Shown here piece by piece: positions 45,729 to 54,268 of a DNA stretch of 64,000 bases. The notes beneath the pieces were generated by a model. The model was not told where the DNA came from, searched no databases, and saw only the letters and a list, made by a program, of their open reading frames with translations. The translations under genes and the position numbers were made by a program. Numbering within the stretch: position 1 is the first letter of the stretch; the number at the start of each line of letters is the position of its first letter. This DNA is from Halorarum halophilum (GTDB taxonomy: Archaea > Halobacteriota > Halobacteria > Halobacteriales > Haloferacaceae). The stretch is from contig NZ_CP058532.1 in assembly GCF_013401515.1 (NCBI RefSeq), positions 84,858 through 148,857 of the forward strand. Direction: 5' to 3'.

Positions 45729-46367
45729 ATGAACGACTGTCCAATCGACGACTACGACCAAATGACCGTCGGCGAAGTAGAGTCAGCTATCAGCCCGTAC
45801 ACGAACGGACTCGAACAGCTCTCCGACTCTGACATCGTCGAACGGCTCGAACTGGTCACCGCGGTGCTCGAATACGAACAAGCGAACAAAGACCGGAAGA
45901 CGGCAACCGGGGCTATCACGGACGTTCGTGACGGGCTTCGTGCCGAAGCACGACCACGTGGCCTACTCACCCAGGACGAAGCTGACGCTGAAGCGGCGAC
46001 TGAAGACGCAGACGAAGGCGATGACAACGCTGCTGACGATGCTGATGATGGTGATGAAGATCTCGCTTCTGGGGATGCGGCTGACGCCGACGATGATTCG
46101 GCTGAAGCTGAAGAATCGGCGGAGCCGGAAGACGAAGAACCCGTAGACCGCGGGCTCGGCCCGATGGAAGAGCGCGATCAGGAAGCGAAGCACCTCTCGT
46201 TCAGCGGGAACGATGGTCGCGACCGCATCCTCGTTCGCAACCCGGGACGAACGTCTGCGAACATCGCTGGCTTCGGCTTCCAGCCGGGTGAAGTGAAGGA
46301 CCTCGTCGTCGACGACAAGCTCCGCAAGGCGATCCGGCGCAACAAGCTCCAGGTCGTGAAGGGGTAG
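45729..46367 (+). CDS. 212-aa head-associated protein
   Basis: The N-terminus (DDYDQMTVGEVESAISPYTN, LVTAVLEYEQANKDRKTATG) repeats the helix-extension-helix unit of the previous protein. A very acidic Asp/Ala/Glu linker (residues about 78-145) is followed by a C-terminal beta domain (DRILVRNPGRTSANIAGFGF, QPGEVKDLVVDDKLRKAIRR). Two such proteins beside the capsid gene suggest virion components that meet the capsid surface or the portal. Confidence 0.65.
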   Translation: MNDCPIDDYDQMTVGEVESAISPYTNGLEQLSDSDIVERLELVTAVLEYEQANKDRKTATGAITDVRDGLRAEARPRGLLTQDEADAEAATEDADEGDDNAADDADDGDEDLASGDAADADDDSAEAEESAEPEDEEPVDRGLGPMEERDQEAKHLSFSGNDGRDRILVRNPGRTSANIAGFGFQPGEVKDLVVDDKLRKAIRRNKLQVVKG

Positions 46368-46373
46368 GCTCCG

Positions 46374-46757
46374 ATGCCAGTCGCAGTGAGTGACGTTCGG
46401 ACGGCGCTCAACGAGCTCGACGAGGACGCGATCCCTGACTCCGTCATCACGCAGAAGATCGAGCAGGCGGAGACGATCGTCGAAGGCCACGGTGTGAAGA
46501 GCACCGACGACCAGTTCGACTACGCTGTCACGCAGACGGCGGCGTACATGGCGTTCACGGCCAGCCCGCCGATGGAGCAGAAGCGAGTCCTCGATGCCAG
46601 CTCGTCGTGGAACGTCGACGCGTACATCGAGAACCTCAAGTGGCAAATGGACCTCGCGTTAGAGTCCGCTGGCGGCGCGACTGGTGGCACCTCTGCGGGA
46701 ATCGTCGGGAACACGGAAGGGGTCATCAGAGAAGCTGACGACCTGGTTTGGGACTGA
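46374..46757 (+). CDS. head-tail connector (adaptor) protein
   Basis: The 127-aa helical protein starts MPVAVSDVRTALNELDEDAI with VITQKIEQAETIVEGHGVKS and a helical middle (FDYAVTQTAAYMAFTASPPM). This is the arrangement of HK97 gp6/SPP1 gp15-like connector proteins, and it has the right place downstream of the capsid genes. It would form a ring beneath the portal. Confidence 0.65.
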   Translation: MPVAVSDVRTALNELDEDAIPDSVITQKIEQAETIVEGHGVKSTDDQFDYAVTQTAAYMAFTASPPMEQKRVLDASSSWNVDAYIENLKWQMDLALESAGGATGGTSAGIVGNTEGVIREADDLVWD

Positions 46758-46801
46758 TTTTACCAAACCTGGTATGAAGTACGTGGGTCGTACCGTCCTC
46801 T

Positions 46802-47236
46802 ATGGTTAGTTCAGTCCGAGACATCAACCGTATCCCGGAAGCGATCATTGTCTTGGACGAAGCCCAGGAGCAGTACCTCGAACACCTCGGGAAGGCCATG
46901 CTCGAGCAGATCGATCAGGGCTTCGACAAGGGAACGGACGCACTGGGACAGCCGTGGGCTGAGCTCGACGCTGAAACAGTCGCCCGGAAGGGACACAGCG
47001 ACGTGCTGATCGATAGCGGTGACTTCCGCGATTCGTTCACCTATCAAGTCGACGAGCGTCGGAACGCGGTTGCGGTCGGCTCGAACTCGCCGCTGATCGA
47101 ATACCACGAGTTCGGAACACAGGACATGCCGCGTCGCCCGATCCTCCAGCCAGCGTCGACGTGGGCTGAACAGAAGTTGATCGTCCCGCTCGGAAAGGAG
47201 GTCATCGGTAACGCGCTCGACGGGGTGACGTTCTGA
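46802..47236 (+). CDS. virion morphogenesis / tail completion protein (Mu gpG / P2 gpS-like)
   Basis: The 144-aa protein has the family hallmarks: helix EQYLEHLGKAMLEQIDQGFD, GQPWAELDAETVARKGHSDV, LIDSGDFRDSFTYQVDERR, then VGSNSPLIEYHEFGTQDMPR and RPILQPAS at the end. The I-L-x-x-[ST]-G-x-x-x-x-S, Y-x-x-x-H-x-[FY]-G and P-x-R-P motifs are typical. It would complete the neck or tail terminator. One-base overlap with the next gene (TGATG). Confidence 0.8.
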   Translation: MVSSVRDINRIPEAIIVLDEAQEQYLEHLGKAMLEQIDQGFDKGTDALGQPWAELDAETVARKGHSDVLIDSGDFRDSFTYQVDERRNAVAVGSNSPLIEYHEFGTQDMPRRPILQPASTWAEQKLIVPLGKEVIGNALDGVTF

Positions 47237-47586
47237 TGCCGGATTTCAACGTCTCGGACGCGATCATGAACGACGGCCGCTGGCGGACGACTGTCACCGT
47301 CACGCCCCGTGGGACGGTCTCGAACACGGGTGGGTACGCGACCGAAACGGATGGCGCGACGGTACAGGTCGAGGCGGTCATTCGGCCAGCGGACGTCTCT
47401 CGGTACGCAGTCATTGCCGAAGGACTCTCGAACGGGGCCGACTACGTCATGTTCGTCAGAGACGACGCCCAGGTCTCGTCTGGCGACCAGCTCGACTACC
47501 GGGGGACCACCTACGAGGTCCGCGGGCTGGAGCTCGACCCGTACGACGGACTGGCCGTCTTCGAACTCGCCGAGGAGCTGAGCTAA
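47236..47586 (+). CDS. neck or head-completion protein, minor
   Basis: The 116-aa beta-rich protein (WRTTVTVTPRGTVSNTGGYA, VQVEAVIRPADVSRYAVIAE, GDQLDYRGTTYEVRGLELDP) fits the small-barrel head-tail joining proteins (HK97 gp7/SPP1 gp16-like) usually encoded here. Identification is by position and predicted fold. Confidence 0.6.
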   Translation: MPDFNVSDAIMNDGRWRTTVTVTPRGTVSNTGGYATETDGATVQVEAVIRPADVSRYAVIAEGLSNGADYVMFVRDDAQVSSGDQLDYRGTTYEVRGLELDPYDGLAVFELAEELS

Positions 47587-47587
47587 G

Positions 47588-48220
47588 ATGTTAACCCACG
47601 CGGAACAGCAGCGAATCTATAACTCGGTACCCACGTCGTTCTCGGTTGACTGGGCCGGTCAGCAGTACGACTACGACAACATCCCGATCTGGTGGGCCGA
47701 TCAGTCACACGATATCGAGCTCCCGGAGATCGTCCTCGGCTGGAACGTCCAAGGCGTCGAGAAGGACGATGAGCAATCGCTCAATCAGGTCACCGAGTAC
47801 GAGCCTAACGAGAACGACTCCACGGTCGACATCACGAAAGGCGTGCGGGTCTACGACGAGATGTACGTCGAGTTCTCGGTCGAGGCCGATCTCGATTCGA
47901 ACGGTGTCCCCGCGGCGATTCGGTCGAACGAGTTCGGCGGTGTGCTCCTGGACCACTTCCGGTTCGTGTTCGATCAGAACAGTGAGGGGGCGAACGGCGA
48001 ACGTCCGGTCGTCGCCAGGGTGACTGGCGAACCCAGCGTCGTGCCGTCTCGTGTGGACGGCGATCGGCGGCGCCGTGCTCAGTTCCAGGTTCGATTCCAC
48101 TACATGGACACGCACGTCGATACCGTCGACGCCGCCGACGAAGTGCAGTGGACGGTGGAGCTCGATCAGAACGACGATGGAAGCGTCGATTCGTCGAGTT
48201 CGTTCTCGAGCGGCCAATAA
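47588..48220 (+). CDS. tail terminator-like or neck protein
   Basis: The 210-aa protein follows the connector genes and precedes the sheath. It has an alpha/beta pattern with a long edge strand (VYDEMYVEFSVEADLDSNGV) and Ser/Asp-rich tail. Tail terminators (for example P2 gpR or lambda gpU) occupy this place, but this one is longer and I see no defining motif. Confidence 0.5.
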   Translation: MLTHAEQQRIYNSVPTSFSVDWAGQQYDYDNIPIWWADQSHDIELPEIVLGWNVQGVEKDDEQSLNQVTEYEPNENDSTVDITKGVRVYDEMYVEFSVEADLDSNGVPAAIRSNEFGGVLLDHFRFVFDQNSEGANGERPVVARVTGEPSVVPSRVDGDRRRRAQFQVRFHYMDTHVDTVDAADEVQWTVELDQNDDGSVDSSSSFSSGQ

Positions 48221-48419
48221 CCGCCTGTAGACGGCTTCCTGAGCACAAAACCCCTACCCTCTACGGGCTGAACATGTCCTTCCGCGGGGTTCCATATCTG
48301 ACGAACGTGTATTATGCCCTTATGATGGGTTTCGCGGGCACCTCCGGCGAGTCTACGGGGTAGAACATTCGTGAAAACTGGTATATAGGCAAGATAGTGT
48401 TTTCTCTGATGAACCGCTA
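48221..48419 (+). promoter_or_regulatory. late promoter and leader of the sheath operon
   Basis: The late motif GAAAACTGGTATATA is at 48373-48387, followed by CAAGATAGTG. Further up, ACCCCTACCCTCTACGGG at 48251 with AACATGTCCTTCC resembles a box near 22942. A three-codon ORF (ATG 48409, MNR) overlaps the sheath start as TAATG. Confidence 0.7.
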
Positions 48420-49775
48420 ATGCCAACCAGTGTAGTTGACATCACCCTGTCTTCCTCCACCGGAGCGACGGCGAAGGAGACCTACAACGACATCGTCGTT
48501 ATCGGTCACTCCACGTCCGCTCCCACGCCAGGGTATGCCACCGCCAAACGGTACACGTCCGCTGACGACGTAGAATCCGACCACGGCGCGAACTCTGACG
48601 TCCACACCGCCTCAGAAGCCCTCGCGGAGATGGGCGTCCAGGAGTGGCGCGTCATCGTGGCGGATGAACAGACCGTCTCCGACGAAGTCGTCGGCAACTC
48701 AGACTCGAGTGCTGTCGACTTCGGTACGGTGACGAACTTCCCGATGCATGACGACGACTCAGCCGTCACCATCACCCTCGACGGGACGGACCAGACGGTC
48801 GAGTTCCGCACGGACTCGGACCTGAGCTCTGCGAACCCTGCATCGGGGACCGCCTACGTGAACACCGACACCGGCGAGATCAAGACCGGAGACACCACGA
48901 GTGGGTCCGGCGCCGGAATCGAGGTCGACTACACGTACCTCGACTGGGGCCCCGTCAAGACCGAGCTCGAACCGCTCGGAATCGACCTCGCGATCATGGC
49001 CGATACGCAGTTCGGCCGCGCCGGGATCGGCAACCTCGACGAGCTCCAGAGCTGGGCGTCTGCGAACGACGCCGCAGTCGTCGCCGCCTCCGTCAACGGA
49101 GACAACGAGGCATCGGAATCAGATGCGATGGACATCGCCCACGAAGTCGCCGCCTACGTCTCAAGCGGTGACCTGATGCAGGTCGCCCACAAGAGCGGCG
49201 ACGACGTCGCGGCGACCATCGCCGGACAGCTCGGCGTCAACGAAGCCTGGTTCGACCCGTTCTGGGACGGCGACGGCTACCCGTTCTCGACGGGCTACTA
49301 CTCCCGCGCGAACGTCGGCGACCCCTCCTCGAAGGGAACGTTCGAAGGTGGCGACGCCTCGAACGGCGAGGGTGCGACCAACGTGGTCATCAACGTCGAC
49401 GGGACGAAGGTCCTCTCCAACTCGCTGACCACGGCCGGCGCGTCCTCGAACTACCAGTTCTTCGACGTCGCCCGGACGGAATCGTTCGTCGCGAGTGAGG
49501 TCGAAAACGCGCTCACGTCGCTCCGACTGTCCACTGACCAGATCCCGTACACCGAGCAGGGACGCTCGGCGATCATCGGGGCGATCCGAGGCCAGCTCCA
49601 GGAGTACGTCTCCGGCCAGGGTGCGCCGCTGTCCGACCTGGACATCACGGCGCCGACGATCGACCAGATCAGTGACTCGGACAAGGCGAACCGCGTGTTC
49701 CCGAACATCAACGTGACCGGCACGCTCGCCGGCAACGTCCACGAGTTCGGTGTCAAGCTGAACGTGAAGGTCTAA
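48420..49775 (+). CDS. contractile tail sheath protein
   Basis: The 451-aa protein has a Ser/Thr-rich N-terminus (VVDITLSSSTGATAKETYND), a central part with VIGHSTSAPTPGYATAKRYT and Asp-rich loops, and a C-terminal domain ending GTLAGNVHEFGVKLNVKV that would make the handshake with neighbouring subunits. Size, position directly before the tube protein and the C-terminal strand pattern fit sheath proteins of myoviruses. Contraction would drive the tube through the S-layer and membrane. Confidence 0.85.
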   Translation: MPTSVVDITLSSSTGATAKETYNDIVVIGHSTSAPTPGYATAKRYTSADDVESDHGANSDVHTASEALAEMGVQEWRVIVADEQTVSDEVVGNSDSSAVDFGTVTNFPMHDDDSAVTITLDGTDQTVEFRTDSDLSSANPASGTAYVNTDTGEIKTGDTTSGSGAGIEVDYTYLDWGPVKTELEPLGIDLAIMADTQFGRAGIGNLDELQSWASANDAAVVAASVNGDNEASESDAMDIAHEVAAYVSSGDLMQVAHKSGDDVAATIAGQLGVNEAWFDPFWDGDGYPFSTGYYSRANVGDPSSKGTFEGGDASNGEGATNVVINVDGTKVLSNSLTTAGASSNYQFFDVARTESFVASEVENALTSLRLSTDQIPYTEQGRSAIIGAIRGQLQEYVSGQGAPLSDLDITAPTIDQISDSDKANRVFPNINVTGTLAGNVHEFGVKLNVKV

Positions 49776-49790
49776 AGGGGGTGAAATAAT

Positions 49791-50180
49791 ATGTCAAAAT
49801 CCGAATACGACGCACGTGAAGTATCGATCATGGTCAACGGCGTAGCGATCGCCGACCTGGACTCGTTCGGCTACGACCAGAGCAAGGCCCACGAACTCCA
49901 GCGGACCCTCGATGAGGGCTCCATCTGGGTCAAGGGCACCGGTGAGTTCACCGGCACCGTGGTGATGAAGGCGACGTCCGACAACATCCCCGACGTCGAG
50001 GACCTGTTCCAGAACGACGAGGTCTTCGACATCACCATCCAGTACGCGAGTACTGAACCCCGTAACGAGAGCATCTTCACCCGGGCGATGCTCCTCGACT
50101 GGGGGCCGTCCGACTACGAGCTCGATGGGCTCCCGACGTTCGAGGGGTCCTGGGAAGCTGACGAGGTCGCGCACAGCTAA
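49791..50180 (+). CDS. tail tube protein
   Basis: The 129-aa beta-rich protein (VSIMVNGVAIADLDSFGYDQ, FTGTVVMKATSDNIPDVEDL, FDITIQYASTEPRNESIFTR) follows the sheath gene after 15 bases. Small tubes of this size stack as hexameric rings inside the sheath. It is assigned by order, size and strand pattern. Confidence 0.85.
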   Translation: MSKSEYDAREVSIMVNGVAIADLDSFGYDQSKAHELQRTLDEGSIWVKGTGEFTGTVVMKATSDNIPDVEDLFQNDEVFDITIQYASTEPRNESIFTRAMLLDWGPSDYELDGLPTFEGSWEADEVAHS

Positions 50181-50197
50181 ACCTCTCAGCAAAACGG

Positions 50198-50229
50198 TTA
50201 TTACTACACGCTCAGTAATCTGATATATG
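50198..50229 (+). promoter_or_regulatory. promoter before tail-assembly chaperone
   Basis: GGTTATTAC (50198-50206), about 25 bases before ATG 50227, can serve as a TATA box; CTGATATATG overlaps the start. It could allow separate dosing of the chaperone from the sheath/tube message. Confidence 0.45.
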
Positions 50230-50805
50230 ACAGACGCTGACAAGTCTGGAGACGATGTCATGGACACGCGAGATGTTACCGATCTCAGCCATGACGAAAC
50301 CGAAGACGCGGTCGACGACCTTCTCGGGATTCCACACGACCAGCGCCCAGAACGCAATCTGGACCGCGACGATGACGGAGAAACGCAACTCCGGCCCGAG
50401 GTCGAAGCCCACATGGAAGCCGCCCGCGAACGCGAGGAAGCCCAGACCGAGGACAGCACCGAAGTGACCGTCAGCTCGCTCGACGAGCCCGACGAGTGGG
50501 AGAACTTCGACTTCGACGCACAGGAATGGACGCTCGACGACGCCCGTGGCCCAGAGATCCGTGAAGTTCGCGGCATGAAGTTCCTGTTCGATGAACCCGA
50601 AGACGACGATGAGATCCTCAACGCGCTCGAAGTCGCCGACGGTGGCGACCGCTGGGACCAGATGTTCGCATTCGTCGGTCTCGTCGTCCAGAAGCCCGAC
50701 GTGACGCGAGAGCGGTGGGACGGGATGGGCTTCGCCGCCCGGCTCTCGCTCGGCTCCCAGGCGGCTGACTACCTGGGGCTCGACGAGGGTTTTCTCGACG
50801 AGTAG
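50227..50805 (+). CDS. tail assembly chaperone (short form)
   Basis: The 192-aa acidic protein (MTDADKSGDDVMDTRDVTDL) lies between the tube and tape-measure genes, the place of gpG-like chaperones that coat the tape measure during tail growth. The C-terminal half is helical (GDRWDQMFAFVGLVVQKPDV, WDGMGFAARLSLGSQAADYL). Near its end the heptamer GGGTTTT (50787-50793, in frame as G-GGT-TTT) precedes the stop by 9 bases, an ideal -1 slippery sequence. Confidence 0.8.
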   Translation: MTDADKSGDDVMDTRDVTDLSHDETEDAVDDLLGIPHDQRPERNLDRDDDGETQLRPEVEAHMEAAREREEAQTEDSTEVTVSSLDEPDEWENFDFDAQEWTLDDARGPEIREVRGMKFLFDEPEDDDEILNALEVADGGDRWDQMFAFVGLVVQKPDVTRERWDGMGFAARLSLGSQAADYLGLDEGFLDE

Positions 50806-51098
50806 GAGGCTGGGCGCAGTCGCCTGCTGGTCGCATCACCGTCAGTATCGCCCTCAGATTCAACTGGCCGATCGAACGCGTCGCGGCGTGGCCGTGGCGC
50901 CGGAAGATGGCCTACGCACTCGCGATCGGCGCAGTCGAGAACGCGGACAACGCGACGTCCGAGCTCCCGACTGTCGACGCGAACTCGCTCCCTGCTGGCG
51001 CGTCAGCCCCCACATCGACGCACGTCCCATCCGGGCGTGACGTCCACCCCTCCGTCGCGAAACACGGCAACATCGTCCATATCGAGAACGGCAACTAA
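50787..51098 (+). CDS. -1 frameshift extension of tail assembly chaperone
   Basis: The -1 frame is open from 50769 to the stop at 51096-51098. A one-base slip at GGGTTTT (50787-50793) would read on as SRRVGGWAQSPAGRITVSIA through MAYALAIGAVENADNATSEL to a polar tail, giving a long form of about 290 residues, the gpGT-type partner. A small hairpin GGCG-CAGT-CGCC (50813-50824) lies 20 bases downstream and could stimulate slippage. An independent start at ATG 50907 is possible, but the coding style upstream favours frameshifting. Confidence 0.7.
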   Translation, partial: GFSRRVGGWAQSPAGRITVSIALRFNWPIERVAAWPWRRKMAYALAIGAVENADNATSELPTVDANSLPAGASAPTSTHVPSGRDVHPSVAKHGNIVHIENGN

Positions 51099-51102
51099 CC
51101 GG

Positions 51103-51124
51103 ACATGCCACCACCAACGGTGGC
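51103..51124 (+). terminator. hairpin with ACATGCCACCA box
   Basis: GCCACC (51107-51112)/GGTGGC (51119-51124), loop ACCAAC, just after the frameshifted stop at 51098. The following stretch is pyrimidine-rich (CTTCTCCTTCTTG). It is the same hairpin arms as in the terminator at 716-733. Confidence 0.5.
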
Positions 51125-51154
51125 GCCCGCCGTGCCCGCTTCTCCTTCTTGCCT

Positions 51155-51265
51155 GAAAACTGGTATATACGCCAGATAGTGTTCGTACAGATGAATGGCG
51201 GAGTTCGTACGCCATGGCCGCCCGGCTATCGGTGATGATCGTCTGGAATCCCGGGGTGAGTAGCC
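51155..51265 (+). promoter_or_regulatory. late promoter and leader of tape-measure operon
   Basis: GAAAACTGGTATATA (51155-51169), then CCAGATAGTGT. The transcript should start near 51190. The leader includes ATG 51191, a 14-codon ORF (MNGGVRTPWPPGYR) ending 30 bases before ATG 51266. Confidence 0.7.
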
Positions 51266-54253
51266 ATGGTGTTCCAGCAAATCCGTCATCTGTTCATTAC
51301 ACTCGACGCAACCGACAAAGCAACGCGGAAACTCAAGCAGGTCGATCGGACCACTGACGATCTCTCACGGACGCAAGTCCAGGCGGCTGAGAACACCCGG
51401 AAGTTCCGGCGCCGGCTGGTCGCTGCGGGATTCGGTGCGGCGATCCTCACCGGCGTGATGGCGCGCATGGTGACCCAGACCGCTGAGGTCGACCGGACGT
51501 TCGCCCGTATCTCGGGGACCAGCGGTGCAACCGCCGAGGAGATGGCGAAGATCACGGGTGAAGCCGAGAAGATCGGCGCCGAGATGCCCGTGCTCATGTC
51601 CGATGCGGCTCAGTCGTTCGAGCAACTCAGCTACGCTGGCTTCACGGTCGAAGAGCAGCTGGCGGCCGCGAACGATGTGACCGAGCTCGCAATCGCCGGG
51701 AACATCGAAATGGCGCAGGCCGCGCGTGTTGCAGCCACGACGATCCGAGCATTCGGGCTCGAGGCCGATGAGGTCTCACAGGTTACGAATACGATGGCGG
51801 CGACGTTCACTAACTCCGCCTTCACGATCGAGCAACTCGCCCAGTCGCTCGAGTACGTGCAGAACTCGGCTGCACAGGCCGGTCAGAGTATCAATGAAGT
51901 CGTCGCCGCACTCGGGACGCTCGCCGACGTCGGGCTCAGCGGCACGAAAGCCGGGACATCTCTCGAACGGATGTTTACTCGGCTCGCCAAGCAGAACGGT
52001 GAGACGGAGGACGCCATGGCCCAGCTGGGGCTGACGATGGACGATATCACCGACAAGAACGGTGATTTCCTCGAGCTGAGCGTCATCGTCCAGCTCCTGA
52101 ACCAGCGCGTCGACGCACTTGGCGTCGGTGGGGCTGAGACGCTCAAGATCATGCAAGAGCTCTTCGGCGCTCGTGGTGGTCGTGCTGGAGCGGCACTCAC
52201 GAACAACATCGACAAGTTCCTCGTGAAGATCGGCGACAACGCCCGTGCGGAGATCCACGCGACGATGGCGATGCTCAACGAGATGAACGAGACTGAGCTT
52301 GCTCGGACGAACGAGGTGCTCAACATGATCGTCTCCGACTTCGAGAACATTTCGTTCAGCATCGGTGCTGCGAGCTCGACACAGGACGTCCTCGCCCAAC
52401 TCGTTACGGCGGCCGAAGTCGTCGACGAAGCGGATCTCGCGAACGCCGTCGGAATGGCCTTTGATGGCATCTCCGGACGGACGGCGGAGATCCTCGCTGC
52501 TGACGTCGCTGCACTCCAGGAGATTCAGGCACAGGCCGACTCGCTCTCCGATACCGCACTCCAGCAACGCGTCCAGACTGAGTTCGGTCTCGACCAGGAC
52601 GGTGCGGCGCAGATGGCACAGGCGATCAGAGCAGGAGAAGGGACCGCACACCTCGCGTCGTCGATCGAGGACATGACGATCTCGGCGGAACTGGCCCAGA
52701 AGCAGGTCGAGTCCCTCTGGGGCGAGATTGAATACCTCCAGGGCTCCGTCGAATCGCTCGTCCTCAAGATGGTCGCTGGTGCGAAGCCGGCACTGGACGT
52801 GTTCTTCGCGGGTGCGAAGGGACTGCTCGACGTGCTCAATTCGAACCGCGCAGTGGTTGCCGGTCTCGGGCTGGGCCTGTCCCTCCTGACGGCATCGCTC
52901 CTCGTCCTCACCGCTGTGTACGCAAAGCTGGCGATCTCATCTCACCTGACTACGATCGAGTTCTGGAACCAGACGGGCGCGTCATCCGCTGCAACTGCGG
53001 CGACGAGAGTTCAGACTGGTGCGACGAATCTCCTCACCGCGGCGAAGAACGGTGTCTTCGTCGCAACGGTGCGAGAGACCGCGGCGACGTACGCAAACGC
53101 GGCCTCGAAGTGGGCGAACGAGATGGCGACGCTCGCTCTCGTTGCAGCGAACGTCCTCCTCGGACGACAGAACGCGTTCCTGGCGATGCAGCAACTGAGC
53201 TTCAACAACACGCAGCGCCTGTCGACGATCCTGAAGACCAAGAGCGCACTCGCGTCGTACGGCCTCGCAGCCGCGGAGTTCATGGTCGCTGGGGCAAGTG
53301 CGCTCGCCGCCGGTGCGGTTGGGTTGCTCAGCGGCGCCTGGGTTGTGTTCCTCGCGCTCCCGCTGATCGGCCAGCTGGCGATTATCGCCGGCCTCCTGCT
53401 CGCGCTCCTGCTCACGGTCGGGGAGATCACGGGCAAGTTCATCGGCTGGACGAGCGCGGCCGATCAGACGAGCGGTGTACTGGGAAGCATCGGCGATACG
53501 ATCAACTGGCTGCTCACCCCCGTGTACATGCTCATCGACGGCATCATGTGGGTGCTGGGGCTCCTCGTCGAGCTCGCAGACATTGCGATCATGGCGTACT
53601 TCAACGCCCTCGCGGACACGATCCTCTGGCTGGTCGCCCGGTTCATGGACCTGTACCACTGGTACGAACAGCTGGGCACGACCGGGAAGGTCCTCCTCGG
53701 CATCCTGTTGCCGATCCTTCCGATCATGTACGCGCTCGGGAAGGCGATGGATGCCGCTGGTCGAGCCACCGACAGGCTCGGCGACAGCTGGGAGGAGTTC
53801 AAGGAGAACGTCGGGGAGGGCTGGGCGGCCTTCGGGCTCATGATCGGCGACGAGATCCGGACCGTCCTCACCTGGCTCGACAGAGGGCGCAACGGCTTCG
53901 ACTCGTTCGCGGCCGACGTGAACCAGACGATCGGCTGGATCGCGAGCCTCGTCAGTATGGGGACGGCGATGCTGGACGCGGTGTTCAGTGGCAACTTCAA
54001 ACAGGCACAGACGCTGGCCAATGACCTCCAGTCCACGTTCGCAATGGGGCCTGGCGTCGGTGCGGCGGCTGGCCTGAGTACGGGCTCCAGCTCGTCGAGT
54101 GTCTCCCAGCAGAACCAGATGAGCGTCATCTTCCAGGGTGAAGTCCACGACGTCCAGAAGGTCGAAGAACAGGTCCGGAGAGGCGTCAAGGAGGCGTCGG
54201 ACGAAGCGAAGCAGTCGATCGCGGACTCGCTGGGCATGGCGAGCGACTCATAA
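51266..54253 (+). CDS. tape measure protein
   Basis: The 995-aa protein has the length and make-up of tail tape measures. The N-terminal 70 residues are basic and helical. A conserved phage minor-tail domain follows at about 75-320 (FARISGTSGATAEEMAKITG, AIAGNIEMAQAARVAATTIR, SINEVVAALGTLADVGLSGT, AGTSLERMFTRLAKQNGETE). Hydrophobic segments lie near 530-552 and 680-790 and could enter the host membrane, and the C-terminus is helical. By the usual 0.15 nm per residue it would specify a tail of about 150 nm. Processing is possible but not visible. Confidence 0.9.
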   Translation: MVFQQIRHLFITLDATDKATRKLKQVDRTTDDLSRTQVQAAENTRKFRRRLVAAGFGAAILTGVMARMVTQTAEVDRTFARISGTSGATAEEMAKITGEAEKIGAEMPVLMSDAAQSFEQLSYAGFTVEEQLAAANDVTELAIAGNIEMAQAARVAATTIRAFGLEADEVSQVTNTMAATFTNSAFTIEQLAQSLEYVQNSAAQAGQSINEVVAALGTLADVGLSGTKAGTSLERMFTRLAKQNGETEDAMAQLGLTMDDITDKNGDFLELSVIVQLLNQRVDALGVGGAETLKIMQELFGARGGRAGAALTNNIDKFLVKIGDNARAEIHATMAMLNEMNETELARTNEVLNMIVSDFENISFSIGAASSTQDVLAQLVTAAEVVDEADLANAVGMAFDGISGRTAEILAADVAALQEIQAQADSLSDTALQQRVQTEFGLDQDGAAQMAQAIRAGEGTAHLASSIEDMTISAELAQKQVESLWGEIEYLQGSVESLVLKMVAGAKPALDVFFAGAKGLLDVLNSNRAVVAGLGLGLSLLTASLLVLTAVYAKLAISSHLTTIEFWNQTGASSAATAATRVQTGATNLLTAAKNGVFVATVRETAATYANAASKWANEMATLALVAANVLLGRQNAFLAMQQLSFNNTQRLSTILKTKSALASYGLAAAEFMVAGASALAAGAVGLLSGAWVVFLALPLIGQLAIIAGLLLALLLTVGEITGKFIGWTSAADQTSGVLGSIGDTINWLLTPVYMLIDGIMWVLGLLVELADIAIMAYFNALADTILWLVARFMDLYHWYEQLGTTGKVLLGILLPILPIMYALGKAMDAAGRATDRLGDSWEEFKENVGEGWAAFGLMIGDEIRTVLTWLDRGRNGFDSFAADVNQTIGWIASLVSMGTAMLDAVFSGNFKQAQTLANDLQSTFAMGPGVGAAAGLSTGSSSSSVSQQNQMSVIFQGEVHDVQKVEEQVRRGVKEASDEAKQSIADSLGMASDS

Positions 54254-54268
54254 TCCACAGAGAGACCA

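Noticed and set aside
50907..51098. Independent 63-residue gene after the chaperone
   Set aside because: The same frame is open and of coding quality upstream to 50769, and a perfect slippery heptamer links it to the chaperone, so a frameshift product is the simpler reading.
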